Notes: generated by a model not told the origin, from the sequence alone. A DNA stretch of 64,000 nucleotides from Pseudomonas kribbensis (GCF_003352185.1 NZ_CP029608.1:5560501-5624500), one strand, 5' to 3'. Counted from the stretch's first letter, positions 29,221-38,446 are shown. A program made the numbers and translations.

Positions 29221-29721
29221 TTAGCGCTTGAACGCCTTCACTTCAGCTTCACGCAGGCGTGGTGCCAGCTTGTCGAGCACGCCGTTGACGAACTTGTGGC
29301 CGTCGGTCGAACCGAAGACCTTGGCCAGTTCGATACCTTCGTTGATCACAACGCGGTACGGCACGTCGACGCGCTTGAGCAGTTCCCAGGTGGACAGGCG
29401 CAGAACCGCCAGTTCAACCGGGTCCAGCTCTTCGATCGCCAGGTCCAGGCAAGGCTTGAGCGCGGTGTCGATTTCGGTGCGATTGGCCGGAACCCCGTGG
29501 AGGATTTCGCGGAAATACGCGCCGTCGACATCGGTGAAATCGTTATCGACCCGGAACTGCGCTTCGATCTCGTTCAGCGAAGCCTTGGCCATGTGCCATT
29601 GATACAGGGCCTGAGTCGCGAGCTGACGGGCTTCGCGGCGCTTGGCGCTCTTCGATGGCTTGCCGGCATCCGCAGGTTTCGGATCGCGCGGGTTGAAACG
29701 ATCGCTATCGTCGCTAATCAC
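29221..29721 (-). CDS. nusB: Transcription antitermination factor NusB
   Basis: 166 residues, slightly long because of a charged N-terminal extension ([17 protein letters not shown]). The core starts at [18 protein letters not shown] and ends [28 protein letters not shown], the conserved NusB C-terminus. It pairs with NusE on boxA RNA in rRNA antitermination. The start overlaps the ribH stop by 4 bp, the common ribH-nusB junction. Confidence 0.97.
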   Translation of the reverse strand: MISDDSDRFNPRDPKPADAGKPSKSAKRREARQLATQALYQWHMAKASLNEIEAQFRVDNDFTDVDGAYFREILHGVPANRTEIDTALKPCLDLAIEELDPVELAVLRLSTWELLKRVDVPYRVVINEGIELAKVFGSTDGHKFVNGVLDKLAPRLREAEVKAFKR

Positions 29722-30194
29722 TTGGCCTCCAACTGCGCCAGCAGGCTGACCATTTCCAGAGCGGACAGGGCAGCTTCAGCACCTTTGTTGCCGGCCTTGG
29801 TGCCGGAACGTTCGATGGCTTGCTCGATGGAATCAACGGTCAGGACGCCGAAAGCGACCGGTACGCCGAATTCCATGGACACCTGGGCCAGGCCCTTGGT
29901 GCATTCGCCAGCCACGTATTCGAAGTGCGGAGTGCCGCCACGAATGACCGCGCCCAGGGCGATGATTGCTGCGAACTCGCCTTTCTGGGCGACTTTTTGC
30001 GCAACCAGCGGGATTTCGAAGGCGCCAGGTGCGCGGATGATGGTGATGTCGCTTTCGCTCACGCCGTGGCGAACCAGGGCATCAACTGCACCGCTGACCA
30101 GGCTTTCAACCACGAAGCTGTTGAAACGGCCCACTACCAAAGCGTAGCGGCCTTTAGGGGCGATGAAGGTACCTTCGATGGTCTTCAGGGTCAT
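29718..30194 (-). CDS. ribH: 6,7-dimethyl-8-ribityllumazine synthase
   Basis: 158 residues. Condenses the RibD product with dihydroxybutanone phosphate to give the lumazine precursor of riboflavin. Family blocks: [57 protein letters not shown] (with the catalytic His) and [19 protein letters not shown]. Positioned between ribBA and nusB. Confidence 0.97.
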   Translation of the reverse strand: MTLKTIEGTFIAPKGRYALVVGRFNSFVVESLVSGAVDALVRHGVSESDITIIRAPGAFEIPLVAQKVAQKGEFAAIIALGAVIRGGTPHFEYVAGECTKGLAQVSMEFGVPVAFGVLTVDSIEQAIERSGTKAGNKGAEAALSALEMVSLLAQLEAK

Positions 30195-30285
30195 TCGTCA
30201 GATCTCTTAAAGAGCCGGGACGCGTCTGTTTCGCGTCCCTCAGTGATTTATTTGCCGCGAATTCGGGTCCGGAAACAACCGGTCA

Positions 30286-31377
30286 TTATTCGGAGGGCAC
30301 GTATTCTACAACTTCCAGATCGAAACCGGATATCGCATTGAACTTCATCGGTGCCGACATCAGGCGCATTTTGCGTACACCGAGGTCACGCAGGATCTGC
30401 GAACCGGCACCGACGATGCTGTAGGTGGTCGGTTTTTTCACCGCCGCCTGATCGCCGGTTTCACGGATGTGCGCCAGCAGCACGTCGCCATCCAGCGGGT
30501 GACCGAGCAACAGCACCACACCGCTGCCGGCCTCGGCAACCGCAGCCATGGCGGCGCGCAGGCTCCAGCGGCCCGGCTGTTTGACCATCAACAGGTCGCG
30601 CAGCGGGTCCATGTTGTGCACGCGAACCAGGGTCGGCTCTTCGGCGCAGACGGTGCCCAGGGTCAGTGCCATGTGCACGTCGCCTTCCACGGAATCACGA
30701 TAGGTCACCAGGTTGAATTGGCCCAGTTCGCTGTCCAGTGGCTGCTCGGCAATCCGCTGAACGGTACGTTCGTGGATCATCCGGTAGTGAATCAGGTCGG
30801 CGATGGTGCCGATCTTGATGTTGTGCTCAGCCGCGAAAGCTTCCAGTTCGGCGCGACGGGACATGGTGCCGTCGTCGTTCATCACTTCGCAGATCACGCC
30901 GCTCGGCTCGAAACCGGCCATGCGCGCCAGGTCGCAGGCGGCTTCGGTGTGGCCAGCGCGGGCCAGGGTGCCACCGGCCTGGGCCATCAGCGGGAAGATG
31001 TGGCCAGGGCTGACGATGTCTTCGGCTTTCGCGTCTTTCGCCGCGGCCGCTTGCACGGTCCGTGCGCGGTCAGCGGCGGAGATGCCGGTGGTCACGCCTT
31101 CGGCGGCTTCGATCGACACGGTGAACTTGGTGCCGAAACCGGAACCGTTGCGCGGCGCCATCAGCGGCAGCTTCAGGGTTTCGCAGCGCTCGCGGCTCAT
31201 CGGCATGCAGATCAGGCCACGGGCGTGCTTGGCCATGAAGTTGATGTGCTCGGCCTTGCAGCATTCGGCGGCCATGATCAGGTCGCCTTCGTTCTCGCGG
31301 TCTTCGTCATCCATGAGGATGACCATCTTGCCTTGGCGGATGTCTTCAACCAGTTCTTCGATGCTATTGAGCGCCAC
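30286..31377 (-). CDS. ribBA: 3,4-dihydroxy-2-butanone-4-phosphate synthase with degenerate RibA domain
   Basis: 363 residues. The N-terminal RibB domain (about 1-205) is complete: MDDEDRENEGDL metal-binding motif, RGLICMPMS, GHIFPLMAQAGGTLARAGHTEA and MNDDGTMSRRAEL. The C-terminal part is RibA-like (FNLVTYRDSVEGDVHMAL) but has no Cys-x10-Cys-x-Cys zinc motif; the equivalent stretch reads VRVHNMDPLRDLLM. It should therefore make only the four-carbon unit, and the separate ribA supplies cyclohydrolase activity. It lies 16 bp after the riboflavin synthase gene, which leaves no room for an FMN riboswitch. Confidence 0.95.
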   Translation of the reverse strand: MALNSIEELVEDIRQGKMVILMDDEDRENEGDLIMAAECCKAEHINFMAKHARGLICMPMSRERCETLKLPLMAPRNGSGFGTKFTVSIEAAEGVTTGISAADRARTVQAAAAKDAKAEDIVSPGHIFPLMAQAGGTLARAGHTEAACDLARMAGFEPSGVICEVMNDDGTMSRRAELEAFAAEHNIKIGTIADLIHYRMIHERTVQRIAEQPLDSELGQFNLVTYRDSVEGDVHMALTLGTVCAEEPTLVRVHNMDPLRDLLMVKQPGRWSLRAAMAAVAEAGSGVVLLLGHPLDGDVLLAHIRETGDQAAVKKPTTYSIVGAGSQILRDLGVRKMRLMSAPMKFNAISGFDLEVVEYVPSE

Positions 31378-31393
31378 AAGGCACCCCCTTCAG

Positions 31394-32071
31394 TCAGGAT
31401 TTGAGGTAGCCGTTGGCGGCCAGAAAGCTTTCGGTGATGCCACCGCCAGGCTTTTGTGAAGAGTCAGGCTCAGCGGCCCTGTCGCCCATAAGCAGACGCT
31501 CCAGATAACGCGCCAGCAAGTCGACTTCCAGGTTCACCCGGCGACCTGGCTTGTAGGACGCCATGATGGTTTCGCTCAGGGTGTGCGGAATGATCGTCAG
31601 CAGGAATTCGGCGCCATCGACCGCGTTCACGGTCAGGCTGGTGCCGTCGACGGTGATCGAGCCTTTGTGGGCGATGTACTTGGCCAGCTCCTTCGGCGCG
31701 CGGATGCGAAATTCCACGGCGCGGGCATTGTCGCTGCGCGAGACCACTTCGCCGACACCGTCGACGTGACCGCTGACCAGATGTCCGCCGAGACGGGTGG
31801 TCGGGGTCAGGGCTTTTTCCAGGTTGACCGGGCTGCCGCTTTTCAGGTCATTCATGGCGGTGCAGTCGAGGGTTTCGCGACTGACGTCGGCGGCAAAGCC
31901 GTCACCCGGCAGTTCAACGGCGGTCAGGCATACGCCGTTGACCGCGATGCTGTCGCCGAGTTTGACGTCGCTCAGGTCGAGCTTGCCGGTTTCGACATGC
32001 ACCCGCACATCACCGCCCTTTGGGGTCAGTGCGCGGATACTGCCGATGGATTCGATGATGCCGGTAAACAT
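31394..32071 (-). CDS. ribE: Riboflavin synthase, alpha chain
   Basis: 225 residues. Dismutates two lumazines to riboflavin. The two tandem lumazine-binding repeats are visible: MFTGIIESIGSIRAL...DSIAVNGVCLTAVEL and LGGHLVSGHVDGVGEVVSR...KGSITVDGTSLTVNAV. Named ribC in some Pseudomonas annotations. It lies 47 bp downstream of ribD. Confidence 0.96.
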   Translation of the reverse strand: MFTGIIESIGSIRALTPKGGDVRVHVETGKLDLSDVKLGDSIAVNGVCLTAVELPGDGFAADVSRETLDCTAMNDLKSGSPVNLEKALTPTTRLGGHLVSGHVDGVGEVVSRSDNARAVEFRIRAPKELAKYIAHKGSITVDGTSLTVNAVDGAEFLLTIIPHTLSETIMASYKPGRRVNLEVDLLARYLERLLMGDRAAEPDSSQKPGGGITESFLAANGYLKS

Positions 32072-32118
32072 GGGGTTCTCCTTGAGAACGAAGCCAGCGC
32101 TAACGCGATGGCCGGGAA

Positions 32119-33252
32119 TTATACGCTCGCCGATGAGACAGGGATTGCAGTGACTCGCCAGTCATCGCCAACCGCGCGAATTTCAGTGATTTTCAGCTCC
32201 GGCGCATCCTTCATATAGGCTAGCGGCCAGTCCAGCAGCGGACGCGCCGTGGAGCCGAGGAACTTGCCGGCGATGAAGATCACGAACTCGTCGACCAGAC
32301 CGAGCCGGGCAAACGCGCCGGCCAGTCGCGGGCCGGCCTCGACCAGCACTTCGTTGACGCCACGGTTGGCCAGCTCGATCAGCAATTGATGCAGATCGAC
32401 CTGCCCGTCATCACCCGGCACGATCAGGCATTCCGGGCCATGGGCGTACTGTTCTTCGATGGCCACGCAGGTGGCGACCAGCGCCGGGCCGGCCTTGAAG
32501 AACGGTGCATCCAGCGGCACTCGCAGGCGTCCATCGATCAACACCCGCAGCGGCGGACGGCTCAGGGCCAGCGCGGTTTGTTCAACATCCAGCCCCAGCT
32601 CATCGCCGCGGACGGTCAGGCGTGCGCCATCAGCCAGCACCGTGTCGGCGCCGGTCAGCACCACACTGGCCTGGGCGCGCAAGCGCTGCACCGCCGAACG
32701 TGCGGCAGGGCCGGTGATCCATTGGCTTTCGCCGCTTTCCATCGCCGTGCGACCGTCGAGGCTCATGGCCAACTTGACCCGCACGAACGGCAAGCCGTGT
32801 TCCATGCGTTTCAGAAAACCTTGATTGAGCTTGCGCGCCTCGCTTTCCAGCACACCGCTTTCAGTGGCAATGCCGGCATCGGCCAGACGCTGCAGACCGC
32901 GCCCGGCGACTTGCGGATTCGGATCGCGCATCGCCGCGACCACCCGACCGACACCGGCATTCACCAGCGCATCGGCGCAGGGCGGTGTACGGCCGTGGTG
33001 GCTGCAAGGTTCGAGGGTGACGTAAGCGGTCGCGCCCCGGGCCAGCTCACCGGCGGCGCGCAGGGCGTGGACTTCGGCGTGGGGTTCGCCGGCGCGCTCA
33101 TGCCAGCCTTCGCCGACAATCTGCCCGTCGCGCACGATCACGCAGCCGACCCGTGGATTGGGGTGCGTCGTGTAGTGCCCTTTGCGCGCCAGCTCCAGGG
33201 CCCGGGCCATGAAACGGGCGTCGAGGATGGCCTGCTCGGCGGCGGTGGTCAT
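32119..33252 (-). CDS. ribD: Bifunctional deaminase/reductase of riboflavin synthesis
   Basis: 377 residues. The N-terminal deaminase (about 1-145) has the zinc motif His58-Ala-Glu60 and Cys83/Cys92 in [16 protein letters not shown]. The C-terminal reductase begins at [15 protein letters not shown] and includes the NADPH-binding stretch [17 protein letters not shown]. The start overlaps the nrdR stop by 4 bp. Confidence 0.97.
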   Translation of the reverse strand: MTTAAEQAILDARFMARALELARKGHYTTHPNPRVGCVIVRDGQIVGEGWHERAGEPHAEVHALRAAGELARGATAYVTLEPCSHHGRTPPCADALVNAGVGRVVAAMRDPNPQVAGRGLQRLADAGIATESGVLESEARKLNQGFLKRMEHGLPFVRVKLAMSLDGRTAMESGESQWITGPAARSAVQRLRAQASVVLTGADTVLADGARLTVRGDELGLDVEQTALALSRPPLRVLIDGRLRVPLDAPFFKAGPALVATCVAIEEQYAHGPECLIVPGDDGQVDLHQLLIELANRGVNEVLVEAGPRLAGAFARLGLVDEFVIFIAGKFLGSTARPLLDWPLAYMKDAPELKITEIRAVGDDWRVTAIPVSSASV

Positions 33253-33713
33253 TCTTTCACCGGTTCACGGGCGAGACGGTCGATCTCTTCGCGGAACTCG
33301 TTGAGGTCCTGGAAGCGACGGTACACGGAAGCGAAACGGATGTAGGCGACTTCATCGAGCTTTTGCAGCTCGGCCATCACCAGTTCGCCGACCACGAGGG
33401 ATTTGACCTCGCGTTCGCCGGTGGCGCGCAGCTTGTGTTTGATGTGCACCAGCGAGGACTCGAGACGCTCGACGCTCACCGGACGTTTCTCCAGGGCGCG
33501 CTGCATGCCGGCGCGGAGTTTTTCTTCGTCGAACGGTTGGCGGCTGCCGTCGGTTTTGATCAGGCGCGGCAACACCAGTTCGGCCGTCTCGAACGTCGTG
33601 AAACGTTCGCCGCAGGCCAGGCATTCACGCCGGCGGCGCACCTGTTCGCCCTCGGCGACCAGACGCGAGTCGATGACCTTGGTGTCGTTGGCACCGCAGA
33701 AGGGACAGTGCAT
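33249..33713 (-). CDS. nrdR: Transcriptional repressor NrdR
   Basis: 154 residues from ATG 33713. The zinc ribbon has Cys3, Cys6, Cys31 and Cys34 ([21 protein letters not shown]), followed by the ATP-cone ([24 protein letters not shown]). It represses ribonucleotide reductase genes in response to bound nucleotide. Heads the riboflavin operon, as in many proteobacteria. The frame continues upstream to 33770 but the extension lacks family similarity. Confidence 0.97.
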   Translation of the reverse strand: MHCPFCGANDTKVIDSRLVAEGEQVRRRRECLACGERFTTFETAELVLPRLIKTDGSRQPFDEEKLRAGMQRALEKRPVSVERLESSLVHIKHKLRATGEREVKSLVVGELVMAELQKLDEVAYIRFASVYRRFQDLNEFREEIDRLAREPVKE

Positions 33714-33841
33714 GGTGGCTGGCAACAAAAAAAGGGAGGGCCATGGTAGCGCATCCCGGTGGCAAGACAAGCCATAGGCTTTGCGGTATACAGACTGCCA
33801 TGATCGTTTGATCCATGGATTTCATTTTGACGGAGCCACCA

Positions 33842-34306
33842 ATGTCGCTACGACCGCTCGTTTTGCTCAGTGTTTTCGCCCTGCTGGTGGCCTGTGGCAG
33901 CGATAAGCCCAAGCCGCAGCCACCAACGCCGGGCCCGGCGCCGCAACAGGCGCAGAAAAAGGCCAAGGAAGCAGCCGACCTCGGCCCGCTGCCCGCGTAT
34001 CAACGGGAACTGAGCGGCACCCTGCAAGGCGTGCCGGCGGGCGCCGAAGTCGAACTGGCGCTGCTGGTGATCGACGAGAAAGGTCGCCCGCAACAATTGC
34101 TCGCCAGCTCCAGCCTGATCGGCAACAACCAGGTTCTGCCGTTTCGCCTGCGCTTCAATCCTGATGCGTTCCCGGTCGGCGCGCGGGTTGAACTGCGTGG
34201 CCGCGCCACTCAATCCGGCCAGTTGATCCTGCACCTGCCGTCGCAGACCATCAGCCAGCCGACCACTCAGGCCCTGGGCCAACTGCAGTTTGTCAAAGCG
34301 CCATGA
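33842..34306 (+). CDS. YbaY/YscW-like lipoprotein
   Basis: 154 residues. A signal peptide with the lipobox LLVAC (MSLRPLVLLSVFALLVACGSD) is followed by a Pro/Gln-rich linker (KPKPQPPTPGPAPQQAQ) and a beta-rich domain of the YbaY/YscW type: RELSGTLQGVPAGAEVELALLVIDEKGRP and VLPFRLRFNPDAFPVGARVELRGRA. The ATG at 33842 has GGAG upstream. Overlaps the methyltransferase start by 4 bp. Likely outer-membrane anchored; role unknown. Confidence 0.82.
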   Translation: MSLRPLVLLSVFALLVACGSDKPKPQPPTPGPAPQQAQKKAKEAADLGPLPAYQRELSGTLQGVPAGAEVELALLVIDEKGRPQQLLASSSLIGNNQVLPFRLRFNPDAFPVGARVELRGRATQSGQLILHLPSQTISQPTTQALGQLQFVKAP

Positions 34307-34959
34307 ATGCACCGCTGGACCTGCAACAGGCGCTGGGCGAACTGCTCGGTGATGCCCGGCTGAAAGCCTGTGCGTTGCCGGATACCGATTTGCAGCTGTG
34401 GCTGATCGACGGCGACAACATGGCCCGGGAATTCAGCCCGGACGAAACCCGGCGGATCCTGCACGAGCCGCCGTACTGGAGTTTCTGCTGGGCCAGTGGT
34501 CTGGCGGTGGCGCGTTATCTGGCGGAATTTCCCGAGTGGGTCCGTGGCAAACGCGTACTGGATTTCGGCGCCGGTTCCGGGATCGCCGGGATTGCCGCCG
34601 TGAAGGCCGGCGCGCTGGAAGTGGTGGCCTGCGACCTCGATCCGCTGGCGATTGCCGCGTGCCAGGCGAATGCCGAACTCAATGATGTGCAGATGAGCTA
34701 CTCCACGGATTTCTTCGCCGAGGCGGATCGCTTCGATCTGATCCTGGTGGCCGACGTTTTGTACGACCGCGAGAACCTGCCGCTGCTCGACGCCTTTCTC
34801 AGTCGCGGCCGCGAAGCATTGGTAGCGGATTCGCGGGTCAGGGATTTCCGTCATCCACTGTACCGGCGCATTGAAATGCTCGAAGCCATGACCCTGCCGG
34901 ATCTGGCCGAGCCCGAAGAGTTTCGCCATGTCAGCCTCTACCACGCGGCCCGCGCCTGA
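34303..34959 (+). CDS. Class I SAM-dependent methyltransferase (ETFB-KMT/PrmA-like)
   Basis: 218 residues. Motif I is RVLDFGAGSGIAGIAA, followed by the acidic post-I strand VVACDLDPLAI and motif IV-like DLILVADVLYD. The pre-motif EPPYWSFCWASGLAVARYL resembles the electron-transfer-flavoprotein lysine methyltransferase family, so a protein substrate is more likely than a small molecule. This is an inference. Overlaps the upstream lipoprotein gene by 4 bp. Confidence 0.85.
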   Translation: MNAPLDLQQALGELLGDARLKACALPDTDLQLWLIDGDNMAREFSPDETRRILHEPPYWSFCWASGLAVARYLAEFPEWVRGKRVLDFGAGSGIAGIAAVKAGALEVVACDLDPLAIAACQANAELNDVQMSYSTDFFAEADRFDLILVADVLYDRENLPLLDAFLSRGREALVADSRVRDFRHPLYRRIEMLEAMTLPDLAEPEEFRHVSLYHAARA

Positions 34960-34998
34960 CCGTATAGTTGCCCCATTCACGCTTTTACGAGATCCCCC

Positions 34999-35871
34999 AT
35001 GAGTCAGCAAACGCCGTACATTTTCGACGCCACGACGGCCGACTTCGACCAGTCGGTGATCGAGGCCTCCTTTCAAAAACCGGTGCTGGTGGATTTCTGG
35101 GCCGAATGGTGCGCGCCGTGCAAGGCGCTGATGCCGATGCTGCAAGGCATCGCCGAGAGCTATCAGGGCGAGTTGCTGCTGGCCAAGGTCGATTGCGACG
35201 TCGAGCAGGACATCGTTGCCCGTTTCGGTATCCGCAGCCTGCCGACCGTGGTGCTGTTCAAGGACGGTCAACCGGTGGACGGTTTTGCCGGCGCCCAGCC
35301 GGAATCCGCCGTGCGTGCCCTGCTTGAACCGCATGTGAAGATGCCACCGCCGGCAGCGGCTGATCCGTTCGAACAAGCCCAGGCGTTGTTCGACGAAGGC
35401 CGTTACGCCGATGCCGAAGCGGCACTGGTGGTGATGCTCAACGAAGACAACACCAACGCCAAGGCGCTGATCCTGTATGCCCGCTGCCTGACCGAACGCG
35501 GTGAACTGGGCGAAGCGCAAACCGTGCTCGACGCGGTCAAGAGCGACGAGCACAAGGCTGCATTGGCCGGCGCCAAGGCGCAGATCAAGTTCCTCGGCCT
35601 GGCCCGTGACCTGCCGGATGCCGCCGACCTGAAAAGCCGTCTGGCGCAGAACCCGCAGGACGATGAAGCGGTGTATCAACTGGCGATCCAGCAACTGGCC
35701 CGCCAGCAATACGAAGCGGCACTCGACGCCCTGCTCAAGCTGTTCATCCGCAACCGCAGCTACGGCGAAGGCCTGCCGCACAAGACCTTGCTGCAAGTGT
35801 TCGAACTGCTGGGCAACGATCACCCGCTGGTGACCGCTTACCGGCGCAAGGTGTTTGCCGCGCTTTACTAA
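34999..35871 (+). CDS. cnoX: Thioredoxin-like co-chaperone CnoX/YbbN
   Basis: 290 residues. An N-terminal thioredoxin domain (about 1-110) carries an intact Trp37-Cys38-Ala-Pro-Cys41 redox site, then a TPR-like helical region (FEQAQALFDEGRYADAEAALVVMLNE and a second DEAVYQLAIQQLARQQYEAALDALLKLF). The C-terminal YGEGLPHKTLLQVFELLG...RRKVFAALY is typical of YbbN. E. coli CnoX lacks the first cysteine; here both are present, so it may combine disulfide reduction with holdase activity. Confidence 0.93.
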   Translation: MSQQTPYIFDATTADFDQSVIEASFQKPVLVDFWAEWCAPCKALMPMLQGIAESYQGELLLAKVDCDVEQDIVARFGIRSLPTVVLFKDGQPVDGFAGAQPESAVRALLEPHVKMPPPAAADPFEQAQALFDEGRYADAEAALVVMLNEDNTNAKALILYARCLTERGELGEAQTVLDAVKSDEHKAALAGAKAQIKFLGLARDLPDAADLKSRLAQNPQDDEAVYQLAIQQLARQQYEAALDALLKLFIRNRSYGEGLPHKTLLQVFELLGNDHPLVTAYRRKVFAALY

Positions 35872-35875
35872 GCGC

Positions 35876-36232
35876 TTACTCGATCCAGCTGTAGAGCGGC
35901 GTGTCTCCGCCGCTCGCCACTTTCACGTCCGACGAATGCCGCAGGCGCACCAGCAAGCGCTTGCCCGCCGCCGCGCTGCCGGTCAGCCCCTCGAGCTGAT
36001 CCAGCAGTTCCGGCCCGCTGAGTTGCCCGGCCTTGCGCAGCAAATCCCTGGCGACCTGCCACACCGCGTCATCCTGATTCACCGGTTTCGTCACAGGCGC
36101 TGCAGCGGCTTGCGGCTGGGCCGTTTGCACCTGCACGCCAAACTGCGCACCGAGCCGCGCCCAGTCGCTTTCATCCAGTTCCAGGGTCAAATCCACCGGC
36201 AACTCACCGACGGTTCCGCGTATTCGCAACAT
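35876..36232 (-). CDS. Conserved hypothetical protein
   Basis: 118 residues from ATG 36232, chosen for a GGGAG ribosome site 8 bases upstream over an in-frame ATG at 36271. Soluble, starting MLRIRGTVGELPVDLTLELDE, with an Ala/Gln-rich linker in the middle and a helical second half. No signal peptide or known motif. It occupies the position of the small gene between ybbN and the zinc operon in P. aeruginosa (recalled), so it is probably conserved core rather than part of the neighbouring insertion. Confidence 0.7.
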   Translation of the reverse strand: MLRIRGTVGELPVDLTLELDESDWARLGAQFGVQVQTAQPQAAAAPVTKPVNQDDAVWQVARDLLRKAGQLSGPELLDQLEGLTGSAAAGKRLLVRLRHSSDVKVASGGDTPLYSWIE

Positions 36233-36357
36233 AACTTCGCTCCCGCACATTTCTGACCTGCATGCTCCCATGGGACTTGTGTAACGCCAAGTGTCAGGAG
36301 CTGGCGATGCTTGCCTTATCGGCTACATTTCTTCTTTTTTTCATGGGAAGGAACCCC

Positions 36358-36939
36358 ATGTCTTCAGGAAGAAAACTGGCGTCGAAGGGAGGCCCCACCT
36401 CTACAGGTGGTGTGATTCTCGAAGGAAACGAAAACCTGCGTATCGAAGGCAAAATCATCGCCTCGATCGGGCAACTTGCCAGTTGCCCGGCATGCAGCGC
36501 TGGCCAAGGACCGATTGTCGCCGTTGGCGAAAGAACTCTGATCCTGCCCGCCGGCCCGGCTGCACTGGAGGGTGACTATATCGCCTGCGGCTGCCCGCCC
36601 ATGGCCAACAAACTGCTCACTCAGCAACACAGCGGCTTCGCCGGCATTGGCCGTCCAGCTCCCATCGATATGGGCCCTTCGATTACCGCCCCGACTTCAC
36701 GTCGCTATCTGCAAGTCATCATCGAACGCCTGGACGACTCCCAGAAACCAGGACTTGCCTACAGACTCAAAGACAAGAAAAAAACAGCCGTCCTGCAAGA
36801 CATCACCTGTAATGCAACAGGCGAAGGCTGCGAACACCCTGTGGAAAGCCATTCGGATTACGACACTCTGTTGGTCGGTGAAGAGTCCGAGTGGACGTTT
36901 TACGCTTATGAAGAACCCCTGAATCAGGACTTGCCATGA
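36358..36939 (+). CDS. PAAR-like domain protein, probable T6SS spike tip
   Basis: 193 residues from ATG 36358 (AAGGAA ribosome site). The first ~100 residues have the glycine-rich repeat pattern of PAAR-like proteins: KLASKGGPTSTGGVILEG, GKIIASIGQLASCPACSAGQ and ILPAGPAALEGDYIACGCPPMANKL. Four cysteines in CPAC (43, 46) and CGC (77, 79) are candidate metal ligands. The C-terminal ~80 residues (YLQVIIERLDDSQKPGLAYRL and following) form a separate domain that may hold the cargo. It overlaps the effector gene by 4 bp. No other secretion genes are present, so this is an orphan cargo locus served by a T6SS elsewhere. Confidence 0.8.
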   Translation: MSSGRKLASKGGPTSTGGVILEGNENLRIEGKIIASIGQLASCPACSAGQGPIVAVGERTLILPAGPAALEGDYIACGCPPMANKLLTQQHSGFAGIGRPAPIDMGPSITAPTSRRYLQVIIERLDDSQKPGLAYRLKDKKKTAVLQDITCNATGEGCEHPVESHSDYDTLLVGEESEWTFYAYEEPLNQDLP

Positions 36940-37886
36940 AGTCGGAAATCAAACTCGTCTTTAAAGACTTTCTGATGCAGCCACCAAAAGGCGTGAAGTT
37001 TCAGTTGCTGATCGACGGACTTGTCATTGATGACAACATCGTTCAAAACGATGACAAACCCCGCATCTACTCGCTCGTTTCGGACAAGACTCAAACCGCT
37101 ATTACTCGCTCGGACGCCCAGAAACTACCTTCGATAAAGAGCCGTGACAGCTACGAAGTCACTGTTCAAATTGTTGGTAACTCCGGCGCAAAAAAGGCAA
37201 TGCATACAGCCACGCTGAATTCAGGTAAATCGCTGTCGATAGTTGCAGTATCACCTTGGGTAAAAGTGCCCCTATCAACCAGCGGCAAAGTCTCTAACGA
37301 CACATTCTACGAGGTCGAGTATGGCGTCAAACGGAGGGATGAAACCCGCACCGTAAAGGTGGTCATCCAAGACATGCCGCGCCGCATACTGATGGAGGCA
37401 CTATCACACCGAGGTTCGACTGAATGGGCCGGCAACAAAGTCAAACATTCTTTACCGCATCCAACGCTTAAGAAAAGCGTGGAGTTCAGGGCGGAATCAA
37501 ACAAGTGCAATGTGTTCGTCTATGACGTATTGACTGCCATCGGTGTCAACGTGGCAATGATCGAACATGGCTCTTCGAAATACATCCCGGGCTATTCCAA
37601 AGTGAGCCCGCCAACCGCTGGGGAATGGGCAGATGAGAACCGGCTGCTCAATAGTTGGAGCGCAGAAAAATCACCCCTGCCCGGAGACGTTGGTGCGTAT
37701 GCTGTCAATTACTCTGATGCCAGCGGTCACGTCGGATTTGTTCTGACTCAGGGTGTCTGCATTTCAGCAAGCTGGGACAAAATCGAAGTCAACGACGTAG
37801 GCTTTCGAATCGCATCGGGTAATGCTGCTCGCAGTGACCACGACTTCACCATCTTCCGACGTTACAAGTACAGCAAACCACAATGA
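36936..37886 (+). CDS. Putative T6SS effector with NlpC/P60 (CHAP)-like amidase domain
   Basis: 316 residues, no signal peptide. Residues 1-150 are beta-rich and resemble the C-terminal domain style of the preceding PAAR protein. From about 150 on there is a papain-like cell-wall hydrolase pattern: Cys191 in NKCNVFVYDVL, the LPGDVGAYAV strand and His265 in SGHVGFVLTQG, with a polar third residue likely near 281-286. Such enzymes cut peptidoglycan stem peptides of rival bacteria after delivery to the periplasm. It overlaps both the PAAR gene and the following immunity candidate by 4 bp (ATGA). Base use is more AT-rich than in the flanking genes. Confidence 0.72.
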   Translation: MKSEIKLVFKDFLMQPPKGVKFQLLIDGLVIDDNIVQNDDKPRIYSLVSDKTQTAITRSDAQKLPSIKSRDSYEVTVQIVGNSGAKKAMHTATLNSGKSLSIVAVSPWVKVPLSTSGKVSNDTFYEVEYGVKRRDETRTVKVVIQDMPRRILMEALSHRGSTEWAGNKVKHSLPHPTLKKSVEFRAESNKCNVFVYDVLTAIGVNVAMIEHGSSKYIPGYSKVSPPTAGEWADENRLLNSWSAEKSPLPGDVGAYAVNYSDASGHVGFVLTQGVCISASWDKIEVNDVGFRIASGNAARSDHDFTIFRRYKYSKPQ

Positions 37887-38446
37887 AACGACTCTGGATA
37901 ATCCTGGCTGCTTCACTCCTGCTCGTTGTGGCATGGCGCTTTTGGTCGCCTGCCGACCTCTCAGCCTGCACTTCCGAAGGCGCAGCACCAGGGCCGTTGA
38001 CCGCCATCGTTCACAATTACTTTGAAAGTAATAGGCGTATCGGATGGCGGGATATGGATGACCGCTTCGACATACTTTCTACTCCCGAAGGCCAAAAAGT
38101 TGCCGGCCAACCAATGCCGTACGCCTGTGAAGCGTTACAGATACTGCAGAGTCCCGCGTTCAGTGAAAGTGAAAAAATCTTCACTACGGCGTTGATGTTT
38201 CAGTTGCCGATCAGTCAGTACATGGGCTTCATGGATCGCAGCCATCAACTCTACTCAGAGCACAGAATAGATCCGGAGGTCATGAAGGTGGTGGTACTTC
38301 CGCGCGGCACCGCGATCAACTACTGGTGGCTTCCAGCCTGGCGCCAGCGCTTCACTCGCGATGCTCCGAATTTGCTCGACGAAAGTCTGATCCGCCATGT
38401 GCTGACGGGAGGCTACTGGTTCGACCATCCCGGCGCCGGATTCTGA
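37883..38446 (+). CDS. Candidate immunity protein of the T6SS effector
   Basis: 187 residues starting with a membrane anchor or signal sequence (MKRLWIILAASLLLVVAWRFW) that would place the rest in the periplasm, where a peptidoglycan-cutting effector acts. The rest includes DLSACTSEG, CEALQILQSPAFSESEKIFTT and a Trp-rich tail (NYWWLPAWRQRF), with no family I recognise. Its start overlaps the effector stop by 4 bp, as expected of a cognate immunity gene. Function is inferred from position and topology only. Confidence 0.6.
   Translation: MKRLWIILAASLLLVVAWRFWSPADLSACTSEGAAPGPLTAIVHNYFESNRRIGWRDMDDRFDILSTPEGQKVAGQPMPYACEALQILQSPAFSESEKIFTTALMFQLPISQYMGFMDRSHQLYSEHRIDPEVMKVVVLPRGTAINYWWLPAWRQRFTRDAPNLLDESLIRHVLTGGYWFDHPGAGF

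Noticed and set aside
31378..31393. FMN riboswitch for ribBA
   Set aside because: Only 16 bp separate ribBA from the gene upstream; no RFN element was seen in the window.
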